From NCBI RefSeq assembly GCF_030272615.1, contig NC_081410.1, forward strand, positions 226,411,415-226,475,414: a stretch of DNA of 64,000 nt, given 5' to 3'. Position 1 is the stretch's first letter. Every line of letters begins with the position of its first letter. The position numbers were made by a program, and so were the translations under genes. Positions 1-10,903 of the stretch are shown here, in pieces. The notes under the pieces were generated by a model. It saw only the letters and a list, made by a program, of their open reading frames with translations, was not told the DNA's origin and did not search any database. This DNA is from Cryptomeria japonica (taxonomy: Eukaryota > Streptophyta > Pinopsida > Cupressales > Cupressaceae).

Positions 1-791
1 TATACTAAGTGAAATCTCTGCTATGTATCTTCACGCTACGTTGATCTAGTATTCAGATGGGCTCCACTAGCACCACCCCTGGATCTTGTAACTAGATTTA
101 TAACTTCCAGCACATCAAAGGGTCCCATGTATCTAGGTGCAAACTTTGATGATTTCCCAAATGAGATAGAACTCATATGAGGCTTGACCCTCAAAAGACT
201 TTATCTCCTGCAATAAACTGTCTGAAAGTCCTATTTCTATCAGCATAGTTTTTTGTTTTTTTTGTCTATCGGTTGCCTCTTTCAATCTTGTCCTGATCAA
301 CTTCATCTACTCATCCATTTATTTGAGCAAATCAAGACCATTAATGATCATATCTTCCATTCTGTCCCAACTAATGAGTGTGCGACACTTTCGTTCATAG
401 AGTGCCTCAAAGGGTGCCATCCCTAAAGATGCGTGAAAGGAGTTGTTATATGCAAACTCAACTGAAGGCAAATACTCCTCTCGCTTGTACTGCTGATCCA
501 CGCAATACATTTGTGGAAGATCTTCCACAACTTGATTAACCCTTTCCGTTTGGTCATCAGTCTGAGGATGATATGCCAAACTAAATTTCAGTCTGGTTCC
601 CAAAGCTACATTCAATGTTGTCCAAAGATGTCATCTTGGTATCCTTATCTAAAATAATAGTTTCTAGTACACCATGCAATCAGAATATCTCTTGCATAAT
701 TTCTTTGCAAGAGTCAATGATCCATCCTTAAGATTTATAGGTACAAAATGTGCACTTTTTGTAAATCTGTCGATAATGGTATCATGCTTGT
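1..791 (-). pseudogene. Gypsy-1 integrase, C-terminal part (Ty3/gypsy pol remnant)
   Basis: Minus-strand reading gives Ty3/gypsy integrase in order: HDTIIDRFTKSAHFVPI at the left flank of the 792-4223 insertion, then LAYHPQTDDQTERVNQVVED, then AYNNSFHASLGMAPFEALY, then SSKFAPRYMGPFDVLEVI, the GPY/F-type C-terminal motif. Integrase would insert the element's cDNA into nuclear DNA. The reading frame is broken by stops and frameshifts, so this is a dead copy. The upstream half of the same integrase lies at 4224-4620 and joins in frame when the insertion and one TTGT copy are removed. The 3' end of the element lies beyond base 1. The lineage within Ty3/gypsy is not settled. Confidence 0.88.
788..791. 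repeat. Target-site duplication TTGT, left copy
   Basis: TTGT at 788-791 is repeated at 4224-4227, directly outside the two ends of the 792-4223 element. With one copy removed, the minus-strand integrase reads LSKNKHDTIIDRFTKSAHF without a gap, which confirms the 4-bp length. Confidence 0.85.
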
Positions 792-815
792 GGGTAAGTG
801 CACCAAGATGGTGAA
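792..815 (+). repeat. Left terminal inverted repeat of the TIR element
   Basis: These 24 bases begin GGGTAAGTGCACC and match the reverse complement of 4200-4223 perfectly. Beyond the 24 bases, similarity resumes at AAGTGGCCAC after a spacer that is longer in the right copy. Confidence 0.9.
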
Positions 816-854
816 TAGAAAAGTGGCCACATGCAAAAAAAATGAAATTTCTCA

Positions 855-1062
855 TAACCCATGCGTGTTCTATGAAATTCAAAAACATAGCCTAGCAAAA
901 AAAAAAAAATAGTTCCTCAAAACCTGTACAGGTTTTGAGGAACATTATATTTAATTATAAAAAAATAAGTTCCTCAAAACCCATATGAGTTGTGGTACTG
1001 GTTATGCAAAACTAGGAGTTTTGGCCTTTGTTCTGCATAACCCGTACGGGTTATGTAGAACC
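855..1062. repeat. Left subterminal palindromic repeats
   Basis: This stretch has several copies of a palindromic core related to AACCCGTACGGGTT. At 912-943 there is a perfect 32-bp palindrome centred on CCTGTACAGG with GTTCCTCAAAA arms. At 1035-1054 there is a perfect 20-bp palindrome, CATAACCCGTACGGGTTATG. A diverged copy starts near 855 (CATAACCCATGCG). The same core fills the right subterminal array at 3046-3365. Paired subterminal arrays are typical of transposase-binding regions in some plant DNA transposons; that function is inferred. Confidence 0.8.
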
Positions 1063-1080
1063 AGGAACCAAAAAATAAGT

Positions 1081-1092
1081 GGGGGAGAGCGC

Positions 1093-1166
<74 letters not shown>

Positions 1167-1190
1167 GGGAAAGAAATATAAGGGAGAGAG

Positions 1191-1253
<63 letters not shown>

Positions 1254-1283
1254 GGGGTAAGAAGAGAGCAATAAAATAGGATA

Positions 1284-1329
<46 letters not shown>

Positions 1330-1567
1330 AATAAAATAGGATAAAGAGGGGGAGAGAGAGAGAGAGGGGGGGTGGAGAGAGAGAGAGTTAGAGACATAGA
1401 GAGAAGGGAATAGGAAGAGAGGGAGAGAGATAGGGAAAGAAAGTGAAGGGAGAGAGTATGAGAATAGGAGAGAGAGAGAGAGAGAGTTAGAGACATAGAG
1501 AGAAGGGAATAGGAAGAGAGGGAAAGAGATAGGGAAAGAAAGAGAAGGGAGAGAGTGTGAGAATAGG

Positions 1568-1634
<67 letters not shown>

Positions 1635-1683
1635 GGATAGGAAGAGAGGGAGAGAGATAGGGAAAGAAAGAGAAGGGAGAGCA

Positions 1684-1733
<50 letters not shown>

Positions 1734-2025
1734 GGATAGGAAGAGAGGGAGAGAGATAGGGAAAGAAAGAGAAGGGAGAGCGGGTGTGTGAGAGAGAGAG
1801 AGAGAGAATAGGATAGGGAGAGGGGGAGGGAGAGAGAGTTAGAGAGAGAGGGGGAGAGAGAATGGGGGTAGAAATATAGGGATAGAATAGGATAAGGAGA
1901 GGGGGAGGGAGAGAGAGTTAGAGACAAAGAGAGAAGGGGATAGGAAGAGAGGGAGAGAGATAGGGAAAGAAAGAGAAGGGAGAGAGGGTGAGAATTGGAT
2001 TAAGAGCACGCGCGCGTGCACATGC

Positions 2026-2097
<72 letters not shown>

Positions 2098-2728
2098 GGG
2101 ATAGGAAGAGATGGATACAATAGGATAAGGAGAGGGGGAGGGAGAGAGAGTTAGAGACAAAGAGAGAAGGGGATAGGAAGAGAGGGAGAGAGAGATAAGA
2201 AAAGAAAAAGAAGGGAGAGAGGGTGAGAATAGGATTAAGAGAGGGAGAGGGAGGGGAGAGAGAGAGGGAGAGAGAGAGAGAGGGGGGTGAGAGAGAGATT
2301 GTGAGAGAGAGAGAGTTAGAGAGACTAGGGAGATGGGGAGGGAGAGAGAGTAGGGGGTAGGAAGAGAGGGATAGAATAGGATAAGGAGAGAGGGAGGGAG
2401 AGAGTGTTAGAGATAAAGAGAAAAGAGGATAGGAAGAGAGTGAGAGAGATAGGGAAAGAAAGAGAAGGTAGAGAAGGTGAGAATAGGATTGAGAGAGAGA
2501 GAGAAGGGGATAGGAAGAGAGGGAGAGAATAGGATAAGGAGAGGGGGTGAGAAAGGTAGTTAGAGAGAGAGTAGGGGGAGAGGGGGTAAGATAAAGAATA
2601 GGGGATAAGAAGAGAGGGAGAGAATATGATAAAGAGAGGGGGAGAGATAGAGGAGATTGGGAGAGAGGGAGAGAGAGAGGGAGAGGGAGAGGGATAGAGA
2701 GAGAGGGTGGAGATGGGGAGAATAGGAT

Positions 2729-2772
<44 letters not shown>

Positions 2773-2790
2773 GAGGGGGAGAGAGATCAG
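1081..2790. repeat. Long (GA)n-rich purine tract
   Basis: About 1.7 kb is almost entirely purine on the plus strand: GA runs interrupted by recurring variants such as AGGGATAGGAAGAGAGGGAG, plus short (TG)n runs near 1190-1210 and 2030-2058. Longer sub-blocks (GA run, then GGGATAGGAAGAGAGGGAGAGAGATAGGGAAAG) recur several times, as in a tandem array built on a microsatellite. All long frames here give only Ser-Leu or Arg-Glu repeats and are not genes. Confidence 0.93.
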
Positions 2791-2889
2791 ATAGAACTCA
2801 AGGAGGATAATTAGGGATTGGAATAGATAGAGACGGTGATGGGGGAAGGAAGATGAGAGAGAGGAAAATAAGAGAGACATGCATGTATA

Positions 2890-3000
2890 GAAACATATAT
2901 ACATATATCTATATAAATATATGTATATATAACTATAGATATGCATATATATATATATATACATACATAAACACATATTATATATGTATGTCTATACATA
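2890..3000. repeat. TA/CATA-rich microsatellite
   Basis: Alternating ATAT, ACATAT and TATG repeats follow the (GA)n core inside the TIR element. No coding signal. Confidence 0.8.
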
Positions 3001-3045
3001 TGTGTAGTATATGCTAAGTTTACAAGCATACATTTTGATGTCTTC

Positions 3046-3365
3046 ATAACCATTACGGGTTTTGTGAAACTAAAAATGATGTTTTTCATAACCCATACTG
3101 ATTTTATGAAAATCAAAATAATTGTTTTTCATAACCCGTATTAGTTTTGTGAAACTTAAAATGATGTTTTTGATAACCCATACAGGTTTTGTGAAACTCT
3201 AAATTATGGTTTTTCATAACCTGTACGGGTTTTGTGAAACTCAAAATGATGGTTTTAGTTCTACATAACCCATACGGGTTATGTAGAACTATGAATGGTA
3301 CTTTTTGTTTTTCAAAACCCAAGCGGGTTATCTTGAACATCAAAACCCATGCGGGTTTTGGCTTG
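3046..3365. repeat. Right subterminal array, units of about 41 bp
   Basis: At least six consecutive units follow the pattern CATAACCCATACGGGTTTTGTGAAACT...AAATGATGTTTTT, with a spacing of about 41 bp. They are followed by a near-perfect palindrome at 3257-3290 (TTCTACATAACCC/GGGTTATGTAGAA) and two diverged units with AACCCAAGCGGG and AACCCATGCGGG. The core matches the left subterminal repeats, so the two sides of the element share motif and position. Confidence 0.85.
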
Positions 3366-4199
3366 GTAAGAGGGTTGTAAAATGACCCTAAGGCTTGCAA
3401 GCCCATTTTCCCTCCATTTTTGTCCCTTTACACATTTTTCCATCTTCCAACATGATTTCTCAACTTCATCATCATCACGTTTACAAATGATCAAGTGGGT
3501 ATCACTAAAATTACCACCATAATCTCACACATCTTCTCATCTTTCTGACTATATAAATTTTTCTATTTTTAGACAACATTAGCATAGTAAACTTTAATTT
3601 TCTTTACTAGTGCCTTGACAGTCCTCACAGACATACGTCTACCATTTTTTTAATAACTTTTGATATACTTGACCAAATTCAAAATAAATTACATGTTATT
3701 GTTCTACAATAGATTCTATACAATTTAAAAAAAACAAGTTCTCATTTTTCGATTATTTTGATGCAAGTTATGCCCAGTGCACGAACAGGTACCAAATTTT
3801 TTAGGATGCGGTCACTTCAAAAAATCATTAAAAGAAAAACTCAACAAAAAAATACAAAAAAATACACAAATTCTAGAGCTCAATCTTACCTATCATCCTA
3901 CCAAAGGGTTTTGCAAAATACTAAATCTAATTATATATTTTGTGCAGTGCACAAAAATAGCTATGTTATGTTTTTCTGAAAAAATCAAGAATAGTTTCTC
4001 GTGTGAGAGAGGTTTGACCCTCTTAATCTTATCCAATTTTTAAAAAATTTAGTAGTTTAGAAACTAGTTTTAGAGTACTACAATTCTTATTCTTTTCTCA
4101 ACTCCTAGTTTTGAGTGCGTGACCTTCAAATATCTCTTTGAAGTTCAGGTTTACCTTTTTTTCAGAAAACAAAAGTGGCCACTTATACCCCCCTTTTTG
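3366..4199. other. AT-rich interior of the TIR element, no gene seen
   Basis: This is AT-rich DNA between the right subterminal array and the right TIR. Two short overlapping frames (3758-4043) give Lys/Asn-rich peptides without a recognisable motif and are not supported as genes. Confidence 0.6.
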
Positions 4200-4223
4200 T
4201 TCACCATCTTGGTGCACTTACCC
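4200..4223 (-). repeat. Right terminal inverted repeat of the TIR element
   Basis: The sequence ends in GTGCACTTACCC and is the exact reverse complement of 792-815. The TSD TTGT follows at 4224-4227. Confidence 0.9.
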
Positions 4224-4620
4224 TTGTTCTTACTTAAAGGAAATCCTTGGATTAAATCCATACTGATTACTTGCCACTAATACTCAGGTATGTCATGTAG
4301 AAATAAAAGTCTTGCTGGATGAACATGCTCAACTTTTACTTGCTGGCATTCCAAAAACTGTACCACATACTCAATCACCTCTTTTCCTGAGTTTAGGCCA
4401 AAATACAAAGTTCTCAATTCAGCTACCATCTTTGTCACTTTCTAATATTATAAATAAGGTGTATTGTATACCTTATGCAATTTTGACTTCCTCAAGTTTT
4501 TGCCTTCGGGTATGTACATCCTCCTTTGGTATCTCAAAATACCATTAGGTTTCAACTCATATCCATCAATCCAATGATCTAAAAATATCTAACTCCAAGG
4601 CTTACTTAACCCTTAGGTAA
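4224..4620 (-). pseudogene. Gypsy-1 integrase, N-terminal zinc-binding and early core part
   Basis: Reading the minus strand from about 4610 downward gives DGYELKPNGILRYQ, then MYIPEGKNLRKSKLHKVYN (the region before the integrase zinc finger), VVQFLECQQVKVEH (end of the HHCC zinc finger) and WQVISMDLIQGFPLSKNK (core domain containing its first Asp). The first His pair of the finger is degraded and a stop precedes WQVIS. The frame continues directly into 791-1 once the TIR element is removed. Confidence 0.85.
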
Positions 4621-5620
4621 TGTTTCTCTGCCAAGGGATTCCAAAACAATTTCTCTCGCAAGTCAATTTTTAAATTAACTATGATAGATAAAGATTTTCT
4701 TGGTCTACGAGAATCTGTCATTCAACTTTCTTTTAATTCCAAATATTCCAACCAACTAACTCCACTTCAGTCCTTTGACTTATAACATCCCATAAATATT
4801 TTGGAACTACTAGTCATCCCTTTAACCAACAACTAACAAGGTAATCATATTAATAGAAAATATTAATGTAATAGCATATGTTGAGCATCTGCTAACACAA
4901 CCCATACTCAACTAACTCAAAATATGTTTTCGTCAAAGACCACTTGTACTTGGATGTCCAAGACTCCATCACCAACTTATGATCTTAAGGAAAGTAGGAA
5001 CACAAATTTGTCTATCTTCTAAATAAATAAATAAATATATATATATATATATATATATATGCATACCTTTACAAGATCTACATACTTGTTTCTTATATAG
5101 ATGTCACTCACACTAAAAATTATACACATACATGGTATTTTTGTCCTAACTAATATAGACAACTATGCTTGACATACTTTCTGAGTTCTACTCCCTTGTA
5201 CATTCTATTAGGGGTTTTCTATGAACATGATAGGAGATGAATGCAACATGCAAATCGAAAAACACTAAAAAATTTAAACATTATATTAGCCACTATAAGG
5301 ATTAAAAGAAAAACAATGATCAATTTCAACAATAAATTATAAAATGCGCATGATAAAACAATAAGTTAAGTGTGACTAAGGTCCACAAAAATAGAGATAG
5401 AAAATTGGTGACTCACCCGATTACAAAATAAAAATATGATTGGCTTAAGAAAAGCCAAATCCAAATAACCAAAAATCAAAGAATTTATCAATAAACCAAA
5501 TAAAACATCAAACTGGATATATATCACATAAACTGTGTGACTAAAAGTAGTCACATGTGAGGGAGTGCTACAACACCTTGGGGCATCCTTTCCAAAGTAT
5601 GCTAAAGAGAATATCAAACT
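4621..5620 (-). other. Degenerate gypsy-1 interior or unknown DNA
   Basis: This lies between the recognisable integrase and the copia-A insertion, so by position it should hold gypsy-1 RNase H/RT. I find no RT or RNase H motif on either strand. A short (TA)n run occurs at about 5035-5060. The frame at 5366-5617 (minus) is hydrophobic and unrecognised. Either an internal deletion or heavy decay is possible. Confidence 0.5.
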
Positions 5621-6679
5621 TGTTGGTATTTTGGATATGTTGATATGGTTTTGTCATTGATGTCAACACCTGTCATCACTTGTCAACACTTGGAGATCTT
5701 TGGTTACGTTCACCGTCAAGTCAGAGACTTATGCATAGTCACCGGTATTTGGTTCACCGGTAGATTATATTATTCACCGACACTTGGAATGAATTGGAGA
5801 CTACTTGGTTATGTCAAAGACATTATTTGATCACTTGGTTTTGGAAATTTGGCTATTGGTTTATTTGGGTTTGCATATTTGCTGTTACCGGCAAATAGGT
5901 CTAGGTTATGCACCGACAGGCATATCTATTCCAGATCAGCACAACGTGTTATGGAGATGATTTATTATTATTGTAAATGCATTGAGCCGACATCATGCAT
6001 CAGATATCGATTTATTTGTAATTGATTTTATTGTAATATCTTTTATTGAGCCGACCTATTCAATTGGTCTTAGGTTATGGTATAAATGTAAGATCTCATT
6101 TGTGAGATTGATATGCGATTGGAAAAAGAATTGTAATATGGTATATGCAAAAATAAGAAGAGCTATACATGCAAACATCATTTGAAGGTTGAAGGAAGGT
6201 TTTTGTGAAGGCAATCAGAACTTAACTAGTACTGAATCCAACATATGAAGATGTTAATTTATGCAGTACATTATCATTGGATTTAACCATCCAATTGTAG
6301 TCAGTATGACTCTCATTTTGTGATTGAGCAGTGAGCTCTAGGCAGCTAGCCTTTCTGAATGTGCAGACTCCATATTGTACACACATACTATCTACAGTAG
6401 TATCATTTGATAGTGGGTAAGGCTTCCCACCATGGTTTTTCCCCTTACAAGGTTTCCACGTACAAACATTTGTGTTATGTGTTGTGGATGTTATTGTCTT
6501 TCTGTTTCATGCATTAATCTTTACTGGTATTGCAATTAACTGATAAAACTATCTACTGACATAAAGTTTGGTTTACCAGGCATTAAGCATTAAGTTTTGG
6601 TTAAGTTAATTTTGGTTGAATTTATTGGAAAACTAATTCACCCCCCCCCCCCCCTCTCAGTTGTCTCCGGGACCTAACA
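5621..6679 (+). repeat. Copia-A 5' LTR
   Basis: It runs from TGTTGGTATTTTGG to CCGGGACCTAACA and matches 11277-12322 throughout. A TATA-like box (TATAAATG, 6081-6088) marks the probable U3/R transition. A run of more than ten C lies just before the 3' end (about 6642-6655), longer than in the 3' copy. The ORFs inside are not conserved proteins. Confidence 0.95.
6081..6088 (+). promoter_or_regulatory. LTR TATA box (copia-A family)
   Basis: TATAAATG is followed by TAAGATCTCATT. The motif and its context recur in the 3' LTR (11731-11738) and, as TATATATG, in the solo LTR (26590-26597). That makes it the likely core promoter of the family. Confidence 0.6.
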
Positions 6680-6681
6680 AT

Positions 6682-6693
6682 TGGTATCAGAGC
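6682..6693 (+). promoter_or_regulatory. Primer-binding site, tRNA-iMet type (copia-A)
   Basis: TGGTATCAGAGC lies two bases after the 5' LTR. This is the standard plant copia PBS, complementary to the 3' end of initiator tRNA-Met, where minus-strand cDNA synthesis would start. Confidence 0.92.
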
Positions 6694-6733
6694 TTAGTCC
6701 TTTTGTAGAAGTTTAACAACTTGAGGAGATCCA

Positions 6734-9700
6734 ATGTCTTCTAACTATTTCATGAAGGACAGTCTGAAACTTGATGGAACTAACTATGGCATATGGAAGA
6801 TCAGGATGGAGACACATTTGAATTGCATTGGAAAGGACATATGGGATGTTACAAAGAATGACTATATTGCTCCTACTCAAGGTCAACCTAATCCACCTAA
6901 CTTGGCTAAAGATGAAGAAAATGATTGCAAAGTAAGAGAAGCACTTTTGAGTGCATTGTCAGATCAATAAGTCATGAGATTGTTAGATCAACAAGTCATG
7001 AGATTGTTAGACAGATCTACTGCTAAATCTATTTGGGACAAACTAGAAACATTGAATGAAGGAGATTCCATAGTCAAAATTGCAAAACTTGAATGCTTCC
7101 GGGCCAGGTATGAAAGTCTGAAAATGGAAGAAGATGAAAGAATTTATGCTTTTATGGAAAGAGTAAAATAAATTTTTTTGGCTATACAATGTTGTGGAGG
7201 AACCTTAAGTGAAGATGAGATTATTTCTAAAGTTTTAAGAGCTTTTCCACCAGCATATAAAATGAAAGTTACTGCTATAAATGAATTGAGAACAATGCCT
7301 AATGCATTAGTATCTAGAGACACCTTGGTTGGAAATATTTCAACTTTTGAACTTGAGGAATTTGGTCCTGTTGCTACTATTAAGAAAGATCTAGCTTTCA
7401 AAGCATCATCATCATCATCTGAGAAATCTGATTGGAAAGCCTTCTATGCAAAAGAACTTGAAGATATCAGGAAGGAGAATGAAGAACTGGAAGAGCTTGA
7501 AGCAATATTTGCAAGGAAAATGCCTAAAGGTCCAATTGGAAGTAAGTATGAAGGTAAAGCACCCTTTAATTTTTTTAACTATAATAAGATTGGTCATATG
7601 GCTTCTAGATGTCCTAATAGACATGCAAGATTAAGAGAAGAAGATAAGAGAACATATAAGCCTAACCCTGATTATCAGAAATATAAGTTTAAGAAGAATA
7701 GAGACAAATCTTATTATGATGTTGATGAAGGAGTTACTGATGATTCTGATAAGGATCCAACAGATAATGGATGGGATTTTGTTGCTATAAAAGAAGATCA
7801 ACTGACACCTACTGTTCAACTAGTAGAGCAGGCCTTGATAGCTAAAGTTGAAGGTAAGGATGAATGGGTTATTGATTCAGGATGTTCACATCACATGACT
7901 GGTGATAAGAGTAAATTCTTAACCTTTCAGGAATACAATGGAGGTTTAGTAAGAGTTGGAGATGATAAAGCTTGTTTGATCAAAAGAAAAGGCACTATAT
8001 TTTTTGATGGTAAGCACAATACTGATAATGTTTACTATGTTGAAGGTTTGAAGCATAATATTTTGAATGTTGGTCAATTAGTTGAGAAAGGATTTCAGTT
8101 ACAATTCAAGAATGGTAAATGCAAAATCTTAAACAAAACCAGTTTGGAAATTGCCACCGGTAGTCAGACTAAAGGTAATATATTTCATTTGAACAAAAAT
8201 GAGAAAACATCTTTGATTGCACATATTGATGAAATTTGGTTATGGCATAAGAGACTTTTTCATGTAAATTTTGATTGCATTGTGAAAATTAGTACAACTA
8301 AGGCAATAAGAGATTTACCGAAGATTGTTAAACCTCACAATCTGGTATGTAAGGAATGCCAATTTGGAAAGCAAGTTAGAGAAAATTTCAAGAGTATTCC
8401 AGATAAGTATAACAATGTTCTTGATTTAATTCATACTGATTTATGTGGTCCAACAAGAACTAGAAGTATACAAGGAGATAGGTATTTTATTCTAATCATT
8501 GATGACTATTCTAGAATGTGTCGGGTTACTTTTCTCAGGGAAAAATTTGAAGCATTTGGGAAATTCAAACTAATCAAGGTGATGGTAGAAAATGAAACCG
8601 ACAAGAAAATCAAATGTTTGAGATCAAATTAAGGGGGTGAATTCACATCTAAGGAATTTAATACATTTTGTGAAGTGAATGGAATCCGTAGACAATTATC
8701 AGCACCCTAGACACCCCAGTAGAATGGAGTTGTGGAAAGGAAAAACAAAACAATCTTGGATGCAGCCAGAAGTATGATATCAGAAGCAAATCTACCTCAT
8801 ATATTTTGGAGAGAAATGGTCAATACAACAATTTATACATTCAACAAAGTTCACATCAAAGGTGAAACCGGTAAGACCTCTCATGAACTATGGTTTGGTA
8901 ATACTCCTACTCTTAAATATTTCAGAATATTTGGAAGTAAATGCTATATTAAAAGAGATGAGTATATTGGCAAATTTGATGCTAGAAGAGATGAAGGAAT
9001 ATTTCTTGGTTATTCATCTAAGAGAAATGCATATAGATGTTTTAACAAGAGATTGTAGAAAATTGTTGAGAGTGCAAATGTGAAGATTGATGAATAGTTT
9101 AGAGGAAATTCAAGGTACATAGACTCTGAACTGGCAATAGAGATAATCACAAATGAACCTACTGTGAATACACCGGTATAGAATGGTGATCCAGTTACAT
9201 CGGCATCATCTGAGGATTCAACAATCACTGAAGAACAACAACAAGTAAAAACACCTCGGTATGTAAGATTGAATCATTTTGAATATCAGATAATTGGAAA
9301 CAAATTTCAAGGAGTTATGACTAGAGGAAGATTGGCAAATGAAGAGATATATCTTATTTCTCAAATTGAACCTACGCCAATTAATGAGGAATGTGAAGAT
9401 AAATATTGGATTAAAGCTATGGAAGATGAATTGGAACAAATTGAAAGGAATAACACTTGGTAATTAGTTCCCCGGCCTAAAGACAAAAATGTAATTGGAA
9501 CTAAATGGGTTTTCAGAAATAAACTTAATGAAGATGGTAAGGTAATAAAAAACAAAGCAAGATTAGTATGTAAGGGATATTCATAGAAAGAAGGAATTGA
9601 TTACAATAAAACCTTTGTATCGGTAGCCAGAATTGAGCCAGTCAGACTTTTATTGGCTTTTGCAGCACACAAGAACTCTAAAGTATATCAAATGGATGTT

Positions 9701-10903
9701 AAATGTGCATTTATGAATGGAGATCTTGAAGAAAAAGTTTATATTGAACAACCTGATGGATTTTCTTTGATAGATAATAAAGACATGGTTTGCAAGTTAA
9801 GGAAATCTTTATATGGACTAAAACAAGCTCCTAGAGCTTGGTATGCTAGATTGGACAAATATCTTTTAAAGCTTGGATACACTAAAGGTAATGTTGACAA
9901 CAATCTATACTACAAAGTGACTAATGATGACATCTTGGTTATTGAAGTTTTTGTTGATGATATAATCTTTGGATAAGAATATGGATTGTGTAAAGACTTT
10001 TCTAACAAAATGCAGCAAGAATTTGAAATGTCTATGATTGGAGAGATAAAATTCTTTTTAGGATTGCAGATTTCATAGACTGATAAAGGTATATTCCTAT
10101 GTCAATATAAGTACTTGAAGGAATTACTAAAGAAATTTGGCATGGAAAACTGTAAACCGGTAAGCACACCTATGACTACAACTGATAAATTATATTTGAA
10201 GGATGAATCAACACCTATTAATCCGACTAGATACAAGTCTATGATAGGAGGTGTACTGTATTTGACACAAACAAGACCTGATATTATGAATGTAGTATGT
10301 ATTGTTTCAAGATTTCAGAGTAATCCTAAAGAAAATCATGAATCAATAGTGAAAAGGATTTTCCAGTATCTACAAGGCACTACAAATCTTGGTTTATGGT
10401 ATCTTAGAGATGAAAATTTTGACTTATGTGCATACACAGATGCTAATTGGGCAGGATATGTGGATGACAGAAAAAACACCACCGACGGAGCATTTTTTCT
10501 TGGCAGCAGACTAATTTCATGGTTGAGCAAGAAACAGAGTTGTACAAGTCTATCAACAACAAAATCAAAATATGTTGCAGCCAAAACTAATTGTACACAG
10601 GTATTATGGATCAAACAAATGTTGAAGGACATAAAGGTAAAATGCAAGGAACCTATAACTATTTACTGTGATAATATGACAGCAATTGATATATCAAATA
10701 ACTCGGTATTTCACTCTAAGACTAAACATGTTTCTATCAAATTCAATTTTCTAAAAGAGAATGTTGAAGAAAAATAAGTGAAATTGGTTTATATGAATAC
10801 TAAAGAGCAGACTGCAGATATTTTTACAAAGCCTTTTCCTAAGGAAACTTTTGAATATCTCAAAGAGAAACTTGGAGTCCTACCTCCACTGGGAGAGACT
10901 TAG
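6734..10903 (+). pseudogene. Copia-A gag-pol polyprotein with in-frame stops
   Basis: This is one frame of about 1,390 codons with the domain order of Ty1/copia. Gag starts MSSNYFMKDSLKLDG, and its zinc knuckle is degraded (FFNYNKIGHMASRC, two Cys lost). The protease is at WVIDSGCSHHMTG (about 7865). The GAG-pre-integrase region is LWHKRL, followed by CKECQFGK and the integrase core (HTDLCGPTRTRSIQGDRYF near 8430; GVVERKNKT near 8730). RT is at YQMDVKCAFMNGDLEEKVYI (about 9690) and VFVDDIIFG (about 9950). RNase H is at CAYTDANWAGYVDDRKNTT (about 10430). The tail TKEQTADIFTKPFPKETFEY ends with TAG at 10901. Stops include 6968, 8708, 8720, 9461, 9584, 10076 and 10775; most lie where Gln is expected. 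All ORF pieces share one frame. Confidence 0.95.
6962..7009 (+). repeat. 24-bp tandem duplication in copia-A gag
   Basis: The unit GATCAAYAAGTCATGAGATT plus GTTA occurs twice head to tail. The first copy has TAA and the second CAA, so the first gag stop arose by a C-to-T change after the duplication, or was copied from an ancestor without it. Confidence 0.9.

Larger units (their letters stand above)
792..4223. mobile_element. Non-autonomous TIR element, 3,432 bp, superfamily unassigned
   Basis: The element has a 24-bp perfect terminal inverted repeat starting GGGTAAGTGCACCAAGATGG (792-815 and, inverted, 4200-4223). A second inverted block, AAGTGGCCAC, lies a few bases inside each end. It is flanked by TTGT and sits exactly inside the gypsy-1 integrase frame. 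Inside are palindrome-rich subterminal repeats on both sides, a purine-rich (GA)n core of about 1.7 kb, and AT-rich DNA. I found no transposase-like ORF, so it would need a transposase in trans. A cut-and-paste DNA transposon derivative is the best reading. The 4-bp TSD and the GGGTAAGTG terminus do not match CACTA, hAT, Mutator or Harbinger conventions as I know them. Confidence 0.85.

Noticed and set aside
1002-2160. Several long frames of Ser-Leu or Arg-Glu repeats
   Set aside because: They are translations of the (GA)n/(TC)n tract in different frames, with no amino-acid complexity or start context.
855-3365. CRISPR-like look of the spaced AACCCGTACGGGTT repeats
   Set aside because: Spacers are themselves repeated (about 41-bp unit), there are no cas genes, and the context is a plant transposon.
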